From Snodgrassella alvi (lineage in GTDB: Bacteria; Pseudomonadota; Gammaproteobacteria; Burkholderiales; Neisseriaceae): a stretch of DNA of 64,000 nucleotides. Positions 50,095-58,527 of the stretch are shown here, in pieces. Each line of letters starts with the position of its first letter. The stretch's first letter is position 1. The notes under the pieces are model-generated. The model searched no databases. It saw nothing but the letters and a program-made list of their open reading frames with translations, and was not told the DNA's origin. The translations under genes and the position numbers were made by a program. Where the stretch lies: contig NZ_MDVC01000113.1 in the NCBI RefSeq assembly GCF_002777425.1, forward strand, positions 42,005 to 106,004. Direction: 5' to 3'.

Positions 50095-50283
50095 ATGCTG
50101 TTCACAAAACGGTTTTGGTAATTTGAAATTAGTAAGTTATAAATCATTAAATGAGTTTCTTGATATTTTAGCTTTAATTTATTGTTCATAATATAGAATT
50201 TAGTGCTAAAACTATTAGCTCACATGAGGTTATAGTCCATATACAGCGCAGCTTGCCGGTAGTATAGTGAATGCTGTATATGC

Positions 50284-50321
50284 AAAAATATCAGGCCAAT
50301 ACAGCTGATATTGGCCTGATA
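50284..50321 (-). terminator. Terminator of bamD
   Basis: Perfect 13-bp arms (50289-50301 / 50309-50321; core CAGGCCAATA) with a 7-nt loop. On the minus strand a five-T run follows. Confidence 0.9.
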
Positions 50322-50361
50322 GCATAAGATTAGCCTGTCTGAGACAATATAGTCGCAGCGA

Positions 50362-51168
50362 TTACTTCCAGTAACGCCACCACGGAATGGCACTATGATC
50401 CTGCCATGGTGTCTGCAAATAGGGGCTATCCGGGAAATTCTGTGCCAGTACACGTTTTGTGTCGTCGCTCAGCTTTTGCTCCCCCAAATTTGCATATGCT
50501 GAAATCATGATTGCCAGTGCTTCTTCTACATTGGGTGTATTCTGGTACTGGGAAATCACTGATTGTGCTCGTCCCACTGCGGCCAACCAGGCGCCGCGTT
50601 TCATGTAATAGCGCGCCACTGAAAGTTCATTGCCACCAAGTGCTTCCAGCAGTTTCTGCATTTTGGCACGGGCATCATCGGCGTATTTACTCTGGGGGAA
50701 ATACTGCACCAGCTGGGCGAAAGTAGTATAGGCTTCGCGATTGGCTTTCGGATCACGGTCAGACCAGTCCTGTTTAGCCAGTTTGCTGACAAAGGATTTG
50801 TCTTCGTTCAGCTGAATCAGTGCTTTCAGATACAGCGCGTAATCCATATTTGGATGCTGCGGATACAGGCGCTGAAACTGCTCGATTGCAGCCAGTGCCT
50901 TGTCGTTCTCATCGTCCTTATAATAGGCATAGGCTGTATCCAGCTGTGCCTGTTCCGCATAGGAACCGTAAGGGAAGCGTGCCTGTAGAATTTCGTATAA
51001 TTTCTCAGCATGCGTATAATTACGATGCATCAGCTCGTCATGTGCTTCATTGTACAGACGCTGAACAGACCAGTCCTGGGTAATCTGGGAATCTTTATCG
51101 ACCGTACTTGTGCTGGCACAGGCACTCAGTAACACGCCTAAGGCCACCGCCGAAAACAAATTTTTCAT
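50362..51168 (-). CDS. bamD: Outer-membrane assembly lipoprotein BamD (ComL)
   Basis: About 268 residues from the ATG at 51168 (an in-frame ATG 9 bp upstream is possible). Lipobox VLLSACAS, then five TPR-like helical repeats (YNEAHDELMHRNYTHAEKLY, AYYKDDENDKALAAIEQFQR and so on). BamD works with BamA to insert outer-membrane proteins. Its start codon overlaps the divergent rluD start. Confidence 0.95.
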   Translation of the reverse strand: MKNLFSAVALGVLLSACASTSTVDKDSQITQDWSVQRLYNEAHDELMHRNYTHAEKLYEILQARFPYGSYAEQAQLDTAYAYYKDDENDKALAAIEQFQRLYPQHPNMDYALYLKALIQLNEDKSFVSKLAKQDWSDRDPKANREAYTTFAQLVQYFPQSKYADDARAKMQKLLEALGGNELSVARYYMKRGAWLAAVGRAQSVISQYQNTPNVEEALAIMISAYANLGEQKLSDDTKRVLAQNFPDSPYLQTPWQDHSAIPWWRYWK

Positions 51169-52294
51169 GAAAGACACTTCTTTGTTAGAGAATGATGACG
51201 ATTATAACGATGATTTGCCCTTTGTGGCAGATGATAGTGCACAAAGTTATAAAAATTGGACAGTACCTAATGATCTGGCCGGCTTGCGTCTGGATGCAGC
51301 GCTGGCAAAACTGGCGCCGGAATTTTCCCGCAGCCGGCTGACTGCGTGGATAAAGGATAACCATGTTACCGTTAACGGTAACGTGGTGCCACCCAAGTAT
51401 AAGTTAATTGGTGGTGAAACTATACAGGTAGCCATTCAGCAGGATGAGAGCCAGCTGGCTTTTACACCCGAACCCATGCCACTGGACATTATATATGAAG
51501 ATGATAGTGTACTGGTGCTGAATAAACCTGCCGGATTGGTGGTACATCCTGCTGCGGGCAACTGGCAGGGCACGCTGCTCAACGGACTGCTTGCCTATTG
51601 CCCGGCGCTGGCACAGGTGCCGCGAGCAGGAATCGTGCACCGGCTGGATAAGGATACCAGTGGCCTGATGGTAGTAGCCAAAACTGTGGCAGCGCAAACG
51701 CAGCTGGTACGCCAGTTACAGGCACGCACTGTAAAACGTACCTATCGTGCTGTAGCCGATGGTATCGTACCCTTTGATGGCAAAATTGAAACCCTGATTG
51801 GGCGTGATCCGCATAATCGCACCCGTATGGCTGTTGTGCCTTTTGGCGGTAAGGAAGCCATTACCCATGTAAAGGTACTGGAACGTTATGCTGATTTCAG
51901 TTATATCGAATGCCAGCTGGAAACCGGCCGTACCCATCAGATTCGTGTGCATATGAAAGCTGCTGGCCATCCACTGGCCGGAGATATGCTTTACGGCAAC
52001 CCGCGCCATCCGGCTACAGCTGAAGTCAAGGCAGCGGTTAAAGCGTTAGCGCGTCAGGCACTGCATGCCTATCGTCTGTGCTTTATTCATCCGCAAACAC
52101 AAGAAACCGTACAGTTTGAAGCACCGTTGCCAGCTGATATTTATCATTTGCTCTCTGTACTGCGTTTACAGGCAGGCATGGATTCTGCCATTAAAACCGC
52201 AGATGAGTGGCAGCAGCGTCTGGGTACCGAAGCGGAAGATGAAGACTGGGATGACGATGATTATGATGTGGATGTTATTTATGTACGCGAATAA
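51167..52294 (+). CDS. rluD: 23S rRNA pseudouridine synthase, RluD type
   Basis: 375 residues from the ATG at 51167. N-terminal S4 domain (LDAALAKLAPEFSRSRLTAW, NHVTVNGNVV), catalytic Asp in AGIVHRLDKDTSGLMVVAK, and the RluD-type C-terminal strand ETGRTHQIRVHMKAAGHPL. It modifies U1911/1915/1917 in helix 69. An unusual acidic tail (EDEDWDDDDYDVDV) extends the C-terminus. The N-terminus is also acidic (LLENDDDYNDDL). No clear ribosome-binding site. Confidence 0.93.
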   Translation: MKDTSLLENDDDYNDDLPFVADDSAQSYKNWTVPNDLAGLRLDAALAKLAPEFSRSRLTAWIKDNHVTVNGNVVPPKYKLIGGETIQVAIQQDESQLAFTPEPMPLDIIYEDDSVLVLNKPAGLVVHPAAGNWQGTLLNGLLAYCPALAQVPRAGIVHRLDKDTSGLMVVAKTVAAQTQLVRQLQARTVKRTYRAVADGIVPFDGKIETLIGRDPHNRTRMAVVPFGGKEAITHVKVLERYADFSYIECQLETGRTHQIRVHMKAAGHPLAGDMLYGNPRHPATAEVKAAVKALARQALHAYRLCFIHPQTQETVQFEAPLPADIYHLLSVLRLQAGMDSAIKTADEWQQRLGTEAEDEDWDDDDYDVDVIYVRE

Positions 52295-52303
52295 GGCAGT
52301 ACG

Positions 52304-53095
52304 ATGAACCAGTGGGACATGAATCAGGCACTTGGTCTGACTCAGGACAAAAAATCCTTTTTTGAGGCAGAATGGCCGGCACCGGCTAATGTACACACCT
52401 TGATTTCTACGCGTCAGGGCGGTGTGAGCAGGCCGCCATTTGCTTCATTAAATGTTGGCGCGCATGTTGGTGATTATTCTGAGGCTGTACAGCATAATCG
52501 TGCACTGGTGCAGGAGCAGGTGGCAAAACCGCTGGCCTATCTGAGTCAGATACACAGTGCCGAGGTAACAGATGCTATGTCGGCATTAACTGCATTGCAG
52601 GTAGGTAAACCGGAAGCTGCCGATGCCAGCTTCTGCCGTCAGGGCGAAGCAGTAGCCTGCGCCATTATGACTGCGGATTGTCTGCCGGTATTGCTGTGCG
52701 ACCGTGCCGGTACTGTAGTGGCTGCGGCGCATGCCGGCTGGCGCGGGCTGGCAAATGGGGTATTGCAGAATACGGTAGAGGCCATGCAGGTCAATCCCTT
52801 GGAAATTCTTGCTTATCTGGGGCCGGCAATCGGGCCGGAAGCCTTTGAGGTTGGAACAGAAGTATGGGAAGCATTTTGCCTGCGCCAGCCCAAGGCACAG
52901 GCAGCCTTTACCGATATTGGTAATGACCATTATCTGGCAGATATTTATGCGCTGGCGCGGCTAGCTCTGGCTGATGCGGGTATACATCAGGTTTATGGTG
53001 GCACAGAATGTACAGTTTTACAGCGCGAACGTTATTTTTCCTATCGGCGTGACGGGCAAACCGGACGTATGCTAAGTGCAATCTGGCTTGACTAA
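52304..53095 (+). CDS. pgeF: Purine nucleoside phosphorylase / polyphenol oxidase PgeF (laccase-domain)
   Basis: 263 residues. DUF152/YfiH fold with metal and active-site segments YLSQIHSAEV, MTADCLPVLLCDRAG, AHAGWRGLANGV and YLGPAIGPEAFEVG. Members act on purine nucleosides and on cell-wall precursor editing. AAGG precedes the ATG, 9 bp after the rluD stop; this pairing with rluD is common in proteobacteria and indicates an operon. Confidence 0.93.
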   Translation: MNQWDMNQALGLTQDKKSFFEAEWPAPANVHTLISTRQGGVSRPPFASLNVGAHVGDYSEAVQHNRALVQEQVAKPLAYLSQIHSAEVTDAMSALTALQVGKPEAADASFCRQGEAVACAIMTADCLPVLLCDRAGTVVAAAHAGWRGLANGVLQNTVEAMQVNPLEILAYLGPAIGPEAFEVGTEVWEAFCLRQPKAQAAFTDIGNDHYLADIYALARLALADAGIHQVYGGTECTVLQRERYFSYRRDGQTGRMLSAIWLD

Positions 53096-53314
53096 AAATA
53101 AGTGCTGAAAAGGTACAGCTAGCAATAATCAACGCCTGTAACTGAAAATGATGCCGATAGGGGACAGTGTTAGAGTAAACAATGCGTTTATAAGGGTAAA
53201 ACACTATCTGACTTTTATGCTAGAAAAAGCTGAATCTGACGGCATTGTGATAGTAGCGCAAGCTATTACTGTACTGTGTGAATTTCCTGCTGTATTGCAG
53301 CGACAGTATCATAG

Positions 53315-53575
53315 CCAAGGCTGATAGGAAAAGTTGGTCTGATTACCAATCGTAAAACCAGCAGTGTTGGCAAATCAGACGAAGTTGCCTGTCGCTGGGC
53401 ATTTTTGGCAGCAGTTAAACAGTTGCAGGAGCAAGCTACTGCTCAGAATGCTACTAAAGTAACCAATATTGTCAGCTATTATAAGAAAAACAGCATGGCC
53501 AGTACAAAAGTATATGAATGTCATGCGGGTGGTGTGATTGCTGGTGTTGCTCTGAAAGGCGATTTAGCCAATTAA
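53315..53575 (+). pseudogene. C-terminal fragment of a small secreted protein of the family misnamed excinuclease ATPase subunit
   Basis: An open frame of 87 codons without a start codon near its 5' end. The segments GKSDEVACRWAFLAAVKQLQ, VTNIVSYYKKN, YECHAGGVIAGVALKG closely follow a family of short secreted proteins in Neisseriaceae and Moraxellaceae that carries that misleading name. The signal peptide and first half are unrecognisable; a TAG closes the frame at 53312. Looks like a decayed gene after pgeF. The family call rests on memory of the pattern. Confidence 0.5.
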
Positions 53576-53598
53576 AAACACGATTATCTGCCACATAG

Positions 53599-53640
53599 CC
53601 GCCGTTTATCCCGCTCAAGATAATCCGGCGGTTTAATTAT
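53599..53640 (+). terminator. Terminator after pgeF and the gene fragment
   Basis: CCGCCG (53599-53604) / CGGCGG (53626-53631) with some pairing in between (TTATC/GATAA), followed by TTTAATTAT. Confidence 0.6.
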
Positions 53641-53748
53641 ATGCATTGAGTGATTAAAACCTGCATAAATTATTATGCCAAACTGTTGTACATAATGTCT
53701 AAATTTGGCGTATATAATAAAAATAATAAATAAATTTAGCTTGTTTTA

Positions 53749-53817
53749 TTGTCCAATTTTACGTATATTAGCTCAATAAAATATAGTGTAGCTTGATGAA
53801 ATGAATAAATTGGACAA
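53749..53817. promoter_or_regulatory. Inverted repeat spanning the leuA start
   Basis: TTGTCCAATTT at 53749-53759 is matched exactly, inverted, by AAATTGGACAA at 53807-53817, which lies within codons 3-6 of leuA. A second looser pair, GCCAAA / TTTGGC, lies upstream (about 53678-53709), with a TATAAT at 53713-53718 between the two sets. The layout suits a repressor loop at the leuA promoter. Confidence 0.45.
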
Positions 53818-55618
53818 AAGGTCGGTTATGCAATTGAATATATACCGCTTAATTGCCTATTTTGGTGGTGTAAACGCTTTGGCCGAAGCGCTCAAGCAAC
53901 ATTATCCAGATAGTGCCGCTTCTACCGCTGCTATCTATAAATGGCGCAAGCGAGGTTCATTGCCATTAAATCAGTTACAAAAAATTATTCTGATGGCTGA
54001 GAAGCAGGACAAGCCTCTGGATATAAATGCCTTTATGCAATACAAGAACACTACCCTGGAGAGACCAAGAATGACCACTACCAATAATCAAGTCATTATA
54101 TTCGATACAACCCTGCGCGATGGAGAGCAGTCGCCAGGGGCAGCTATGACCAAAGAAGAAAAAATCCGCATTGCACGCCAGTTAGAAAAGTTGGGCGTAG
54201 ATGTGATTGAGGCTGGTTTTGCTGCTGCCAGCCCGGGGGATTTTGATGCCATTCACAGCATTGCTGAAATTATTCAAAATGCTACCGTATGTTCCCTGTC
54301 ACGCGCTAATGAGCGTGATGTACGCAAAGCCGGCGAAGCAATTGCACCAGCAAAACGCAAACGTATTCATACCTTTATCGCCACCAGCCCATTGCATATG
54401 GAACATAAATTGCGTATGAAACCGCAGCAGGTTAAGGAAACTGCGGTTAAGGCAGTGAAAATAGCGCGTGAATATACCGATGATGTAGAATTTTCCTGTG
54501 AAGACGCACTGCGCAGTGATATCAATTTTCTTGCTGAAATCTGTCAGGCGGTGATTGAAGCAGGTGCGACTACCATCAATATTCCTGATACAGTTGGTTA
54601 TGCCATTCCATTTCAAACTGAAGCATTCTTCCGCGAACTGATTCAGAAAACCCCGGGTAGTGATAAAGTTATCTGGTCGGCACACTGTCACAATGACCTG
54701 GGGCTGGCTGTTGGCAATTCACTGGCCGCAGTAAGCGGCGGTGCACGGCAAGTGGAATGTACCATCAATGGTCTGGGTGAACGGGCTGGCAATGCCAGTC
54801 TGGAAGAAGTGGTTATGGCGTTGAAAACCCGCCACGATGTTTTTGAGCTGGAAACCAATATTGATACCACGCAAATCGTGCCAACCTCGAAAATGGTTTC
54901 TACGGTTACTGGTTATCCGATTCAGCCGAACAAAGCCATTGTTGGTGCCAATGCATTTGCACATGAATCTGGCATTCATCAGGATGGCATACTGAAATGC
55001 CGTGAAACCTATGAAATTATGTCTGCCGAATCAGTTGGCTGGAGTACTAATCGGCTGACCTTGGGCAAACTTTCCGGCCGCAATGCTTTTCGCACCAAAT
55101 TACAGGAGCTGGGTATTGAGCTCGATAGTGAAGAAGCACTCAATGCGGCCTTTGCCCGCTTTAAGGAACTGGCCGATAAAAAACGTGAAATTTTTGATGA
55201 AGACTTGCATGCACTGGTATCTGATGAACTGGAAAGCCGTGCTCCCGATCGTTACAAATACATATCACTAAGCATTCGCAGTGAAACTGGTGAAGAACCA
55301 GTGGCAGAAATCGTCTTTAATCTGGACGGAAACGAAAAACGTGCTAGTGGACATGGTTCAGGACCGATTGATGCGGTATTCAAAGCTATTGAGTCTGAAG
55401 CGCATAGCAGCGCAGATTTACAACTGTATTCAGTTAATGCCATTACTGCCGGTCCAGAAAGTCAGGGAGAAGTTACCGTGCGTTTATCTCGTGAAGGCCA
55501 TCTGGTAAGTGGACAGGGCACCGATACTGATATTCTTGTTGCCAGTGCCAAAGCTTATCTGTCAGCCCTGAACAAACTGGATAGTCAGCCGCGCGTTAAA
55601 GCTCAGGGGATGATATAA
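53801..55618 (+). CDS. leuA: 2-isopropylmalate synthase with an N-terminal helix-turn-helix-like domain
   Basis: 605 residues if started at 53801. Residues 10-80 ([36 protein letters not shown]) look like a Cro/YdaS-type DNA-binding fold. From Met91 (ATG at 54071) the protein is a normal Leu[44 protein letters not shown], and the C-terminal leucine-sensing regulatory domain. It condenses 2-oxoisovalerate with acetyl-CoA in leucine synthesis. GGAGAG at 54058-54063 lies 7 bp before the internal ATG, far better than anything before 53801, so a 515-residue form is likely made too. I recall similar N-terminal domains on some LeuA proteins. Confidence 0.92.
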   Translation: MNKLDKRSVMQLNIYRLIAYFGGVNALAEALKQHYPDSAASTAAIYKWRKRGSLPLNQLQKIILMAEKQDKPLDINAFMQYKNTTLERPRMTTTNNQVIIFDTTLRDGEQSPGAAMTKEEKIRIARQLEKLGVDVIEAGFAAASPGDFDAIHSIAEIIQNATVCSLSRANERDVRKAGEAIAPAKRKRIHTFIATSPLHMEHKLRMKPQQVKETAVKAVKIAREYTDDVEFSCEDALRSDINFLAEICQAVIEAGATTINIPDTVGYAIPFQTEAFFRELIQKTPGSDKVIWSAHCHNDLGLAVGNSLAAVSGGARQVECTINGLGERAGNASLEEVVMALKTRHDVFELETNIDTTQIVPTSKMVSTVTGYPIQPNKAIVGANAFAHESGIHQDGILKCRETYEIMSAESVGWSTNRLTLGKLSGRNAFRTKLQELGIELDSEEALNAAFARFKELADKKREIFDEDLHALVSDELESRAPDRYKYISLSIRSETGEEPVAEIVFNLDGNEKRASGHGSGPIDAVFKAIESEAHSSADLQLYSVNAITAGPESQGEVTVRLSREGHLVSGQGTDTDILVASAKAYLSALNKLDSQPRVKAQGMI

Positions 55619-55656
55619 ACCGAGTAAATCAGTAAATACTTAAAGTTAATTAATCT

Positions 55657-55706
55657 AAAAGTGCCTGTTCTTTGGTTTTTAAACCAATGTTGAACAGGCA
55701 CTTTTT
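55657..55706. terminator. Terminator of leuA
   Basis: AAAAGTGCCTGTTC (55657-55670) / GAACAGGCACTTTTT (55692-55706), a 14-bp perfect stem with a 21-nt loop. It can act in both directions because A- and T-runs flank it. Confidence 0.85.
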
Positions 55707-55814
55707 ATGTAAAAAACCTTTAGATTTTGCTATACAAACTAACTATATTAAGTTTATGATATTCTTAAACCTTGTATTTGCTCTTACCATAACTAATGCT
55801 TTTGCTGTAGTAGA

Positions 55815-56225
55815 TTACTTACGATTGTGCCAATCATAATTGGGTAGTTTAGTTTTTGCAGATTTTTGGCTATTCAATCGGCCGATTGTAGTTCTTAAAT
55901 ATTTTTCTGCTTTTTCAAACAGTTTATTTTTTATTAGACGATAACTAGGTACTTTCATATGCATATTTAATATTGACCAAATAGCCCAATGGTTACGCGG
56001 GTTTTGTTTAACATACTTTTCACATACAGTAACTTCATTCACGAATAATTGAAGTAAAGCAGTCTGTTCATTGATTATATGTTCTTCACCAGGTTTAACT
56101 TTGGTAATTGTTTTCGTCGTGTGGTGGGTGGTGCTGATGTTGTGAATTATTGAACCACTACCAGCAATAATGCTATTACCTAAAGAAGCAGAATTAACAA
56201 TTTTTTCTACATTCGTGTTAGCTGC
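55815..56225 (-). pseudogene. Frameshifted unknown gene fragment
   Basis: A minus-strand frame stays open for 136 codons from 56225 to the TAA at 55815, longer than the 75-codon part after a GTG at 56042. It has no start codon at its head. Upstream, a different frame reads NNLKTTLQIKIDKQL, as if one base had been lost near 56226. The middle has a glycine/serine/threonine stretch (AGSGSIIHNISTTHHTTKT) that often marks a linker between an effector part and a helical part; the C-terminal part is basic and helical. The 5' end abuts IS3 debris. Function unknown. Confidence 0.5.
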
Positions 56226-56345
56226 TTATCTATTTTTATCTGTAAAGTTGTTTTCAAATTATTGATTTTTTTAATTAAATAATAAATATAGCATATGAAC
56301 ACCAATTGAACCCATCTGAACAAGTACGTTTGATGGAATGCTACT

Positions 56346-57106
56346 CTCTCCTAATACCCATTTTGATATGGACTGCCGAGGTTAATGTAATCTATAGTTA
56401 TACAATGTGATTTTGCCCATCACGATTAAAGTCATCTATCACATTGAAAGTTCTAAAATGCCGTTGATTTCGATTGCTGTCACTCATAAGATCCATTGTC
56501 CAGCATTCACCTGGCTTATTCGGTACTGATAGCCTTTCTGGGCTTTGAGGAGGAATGAGTTGTTTACGCTTTACTCTGAGATTAAGCTTTAATTCACAAT
56601 ACACCCGATACACACGTTTATGATTCCATTTATAGCCGAGCTTTCTGATGCGATTAAAACATTTGGGAAAGCTCCAGCGTAAATGCTTATCGGTAATAGC
56701 ACTTAGTACTGACATAATCATTGAATCATCCGGTAACTTGGGTTGATAATAGTAAGCACAGCGGCTTAGGCCAACAATAGAGCTACTCATTACAATAGTA
56801 AAAGGATGACTTTCTTGTAACTGCAGAGCCCAGGCTTTACGTTCGTTGATAGGCACTAGAGCTTTTTATGATTCCCCCGTGAAACTGAGATTTTAAACTT
56901 GCCTCAGCAAATATCTACTATTTATAAAAAGTCGAATTGCCGATGCTATATTTACGGCAAAGTTCTTGTCAGGGATACCGGTTTCAGCTTTTTTAAAATA
57001 GATATGATTTGATGTTCAGTCATTTTTTCATATTTAAATCCTCTGTGATTAATGAAGAGAATTTTCTATTTTTGGGTTGTACTATTTTAGGGGGTGGCTA
57101 CAAACT
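56346..57106 (-). mobile_element. IS3-family insertion sequence remnant (orfA and 5' orfB)
   Basis: Reading leftward: a terminal-repeat-like end (about 57070-57106), an orfA start with MTEHQIISILKKAETGIP then a frameshift into ELCRKYSIGNSTFYK, and an orfB frame at 56398-56856 with VPNKPGECWTMDL and TFNVIDDFNR. After NRD about 50 codons are deleted, and the frame resumes as KSHCIT, then SPYQN before a stop. It is the same element type as the fragment at 48434-48968 (shared VPNK and FRTFNVIDDFNR blocks). Dead. Confidence 0.8.
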
Positions 57107-57290
57107 TACTTTGAATCGTATAGGGATGAAAATTATCGTTATATTAGCCAATTCTGGCGCAGAAGTTGGGGCAATCTGAGTATATTTTTATTATAGAATT
57201 TGGTGCCAGAGTTAACCGTCACTTTTAACTAGCAAATACACAAAATATGGGATGGGATCAAATATCTATCCAGGTCAATAAAACAATTAA

Positions 57291-57325
57291 ATCGAGAGTA
57301 CACACGAAAAAATCGTACTCTCGAT
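57291..57325 (-). terminator. Terminator of the 42-residue membrane protein gene
   Basis: Perfect 11-bp stem ATCGAGAGTAC (57291-57301) / GTACTCTCGAT (57315-57325) lying 7 bp past the stop codon on the minus strand, followed there by TTTAATTGTTTTATT. Confidence 0.8.
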
Positions 57326-57331
57326 TTTGTA

Positions 57332-57460
57332 TTACTCTAAATAACCTTTTTCCTTCAATTCTTTGTCTTGTAGATAATCTTTTCGTAACAAATATAAAAT
57401 CAGGCCGACAACAGCAATCATAAGCATCAATATTAAAAGTAAGACGCCATAGATAAACAT
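57332..57460 (-). CDS. Small single-pass membrane protein, 42 residues
   Basis: ATG at 57460 with AGGAG 7 bp upstream; TAA at 57332. The product is one hydrophobic helix (residues 2-25, IYGVLLLILMLMIAVVGLIL) followed by a charged tail (RKDYLQDKELKEKGYLE). A good ribosome-binding site, a clean membrane helix and a dedicated terminator all support a real gene. No family recognised. The overlapping 81-codon minus-strand frame at 57258-57503 is a shadow of it. Confidence 0.65.
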   Translation of the reverse strand: MFIYGVLLLILMLMIAVVGLILYLLRKDYLQDKELKEKGYLE

Positions 57461-57610
57461 AATCATACTCCTGAATAACTACATGTTGCCCATGTTTCAG
57501 CAAAGAAATTTTAATCTCAGGCTGTTTGTTTCACTGAAGTTAATATGTTTAATATAACCTAATATTTTGATGACAACAATAGAACCTGAAGCAAAAAAAT
57601 TTCTCTGAAT

Positions 57611-57826
57611 TTACATACGATCTTTCTCCATAATAACTACATATGCTTCTCGACTCCAAAAGAGCAGCATACGGCGCATATCTTTTTCAGTTGTTACCAC
57701 GCGCCATCCCTGCTGAGCATGTTTATTTAAAAATTCTGAAAATTTAATTGGATCAACTTTGGCTGAACCTAAAAACAATGAAGAAAGCATGCTTTCCTGA
57801 TAGATAATTACTTTATATTCTTTCAT
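57611..57826 (-). CDS. DUF4177-type small protein
   Basis: 71 residues from the ATG at 57826 (a GTG just before it is possible). The pattern EYKVIIYQES, KVDPIKFSEFLNKHAQQGWR, VVTTEKD, AYVVIMEKD is that of the DUF4177 family: two beta strands, a helix ending in GW, then further strands. Role unknown. It is a neighbour of immunity-like genes. Confidence 0.7.
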   Translation of the reverse strand: MKEYKVIIYQESMLSSLFLGSAKVDPIKFSEFLNKHAQQGWRVVTTEKDMRRMLLFWSREAYVVIMEKDRM

Positions 57827-58042
57827 CACTACATTCCATAAAGTTTAAATTTATTTAATTTATTAACTATTAATCGCAAATTAATCTAGTAATTTTGCTT
57901 TTTATAGTTAATTTATGTTATCTAACTGGGAAGGATTTAGCAAGATTTTTATGATAGAGTTTAATGTAGATTAAGCCAAATTTTATTGGTGTAAATACCT
58001 TACATCACAGCAAAATCAAAAGTTGATATGAGTGTGTTATAA

Positions 58043-58162
58043 AAGGAAAATGGATTGGTTGTTTTCAGTATTTCTTGGGTCGATGCGACAAGTCACAACA
58101 CACTATGGGATGATTCTGGTTATTCCGATAAATGTTATTATGACGTAGCAAAAGAGGTCTAA
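58043..58162 (+). pseudogene. C-terminal stump of a Tae4-like amidase toxin
   Basis: A 39-codon open stretch ending at TAA 58160-58162 reads KENGLVVFSISWVDATSHNT, LWDDSGYSDKCYYDVAKEV. Tae4 type VI amidase effectors end with a segment of the form G-I-I-x-F-x-x-x-W-x-DA-x-GH-x-x-LW followed by a Cys near the end; here the His is kept in DATSH. A TAA at 58040 and the lack of any upstream match show that the rest is gone. The stump ends 2 bp before the Tai4-like gene, the normal effector-immunity order. Confidence 0.6.
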
Positions 58163-58164
58163 TT

Positions 58165-58527
58165 ATGGATTTTAAACTAATAGCATTAAGTAGCTTACTG
58201 ATGCTCAGTATTTCTGCGGCATCTGCTCAGGAACGTCCACAGCTGAAAAATGATCTGGAAAATTTCACTCTTAGCTATTGTCTGGCACAAAGTGACTTTG
58301 GTGAAATTCTACAGCGGGAAGCTAAAGCTGCCGTAGGAGCTTATGTTGAACGTGGTCGCTATCCCGCTGAAGCCTATGAAGAAGCTGTGCAGGTTGTACA
58401 CGATTATCTGAAGCGTTCTTATAAAAGTTATACTGAAGGTGTACAGCTAACTGTAATGAAATGTATTGATGCTTCACAGGGTACTGAAATTGCAGTGATC
58501 AAAAAGCGTTATCTTCAGAAAAAATAA
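58165..58527 (+). CDS. Tai4-like type VI amidase immunity protein
   Basis: 120 residues with a signal peptide cut after SAASA. The mature part is helical: NFTLSYCLAQSDF, AYEEAVQVVHDYLKRSYKSY, LTVMKCIDASQGTEIAVIKK. The pattern, including the two cysteines (SYCLA and MKCID), fits the periplasmic Tai4 family, which binds and blocks Tae4 peptidoglycan amidases delivered by type VI secretion. It stands directly behind the Tae4-like stump. The gene is intact while its toxin is not, so it would protect against outside attackers. Confidence 0.7.
   Translation: MDFKLIALSSLLMLSISAASAQERPQLKNDLENFTLSYCLAQSDFGEILQREAKAAVGAYVERGRYPAEAYEEAVQVVHDYLKRSYKSYTEGVQLTVMKCIDASQGTEIAVIKKRYLQKK

Noticed and set aside
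57258..57503. 81-codon minus-strand frame
   Set aside because: It overlaps the better-supported 42-residue membrane protein in another frame and runs through that gene's terminator.
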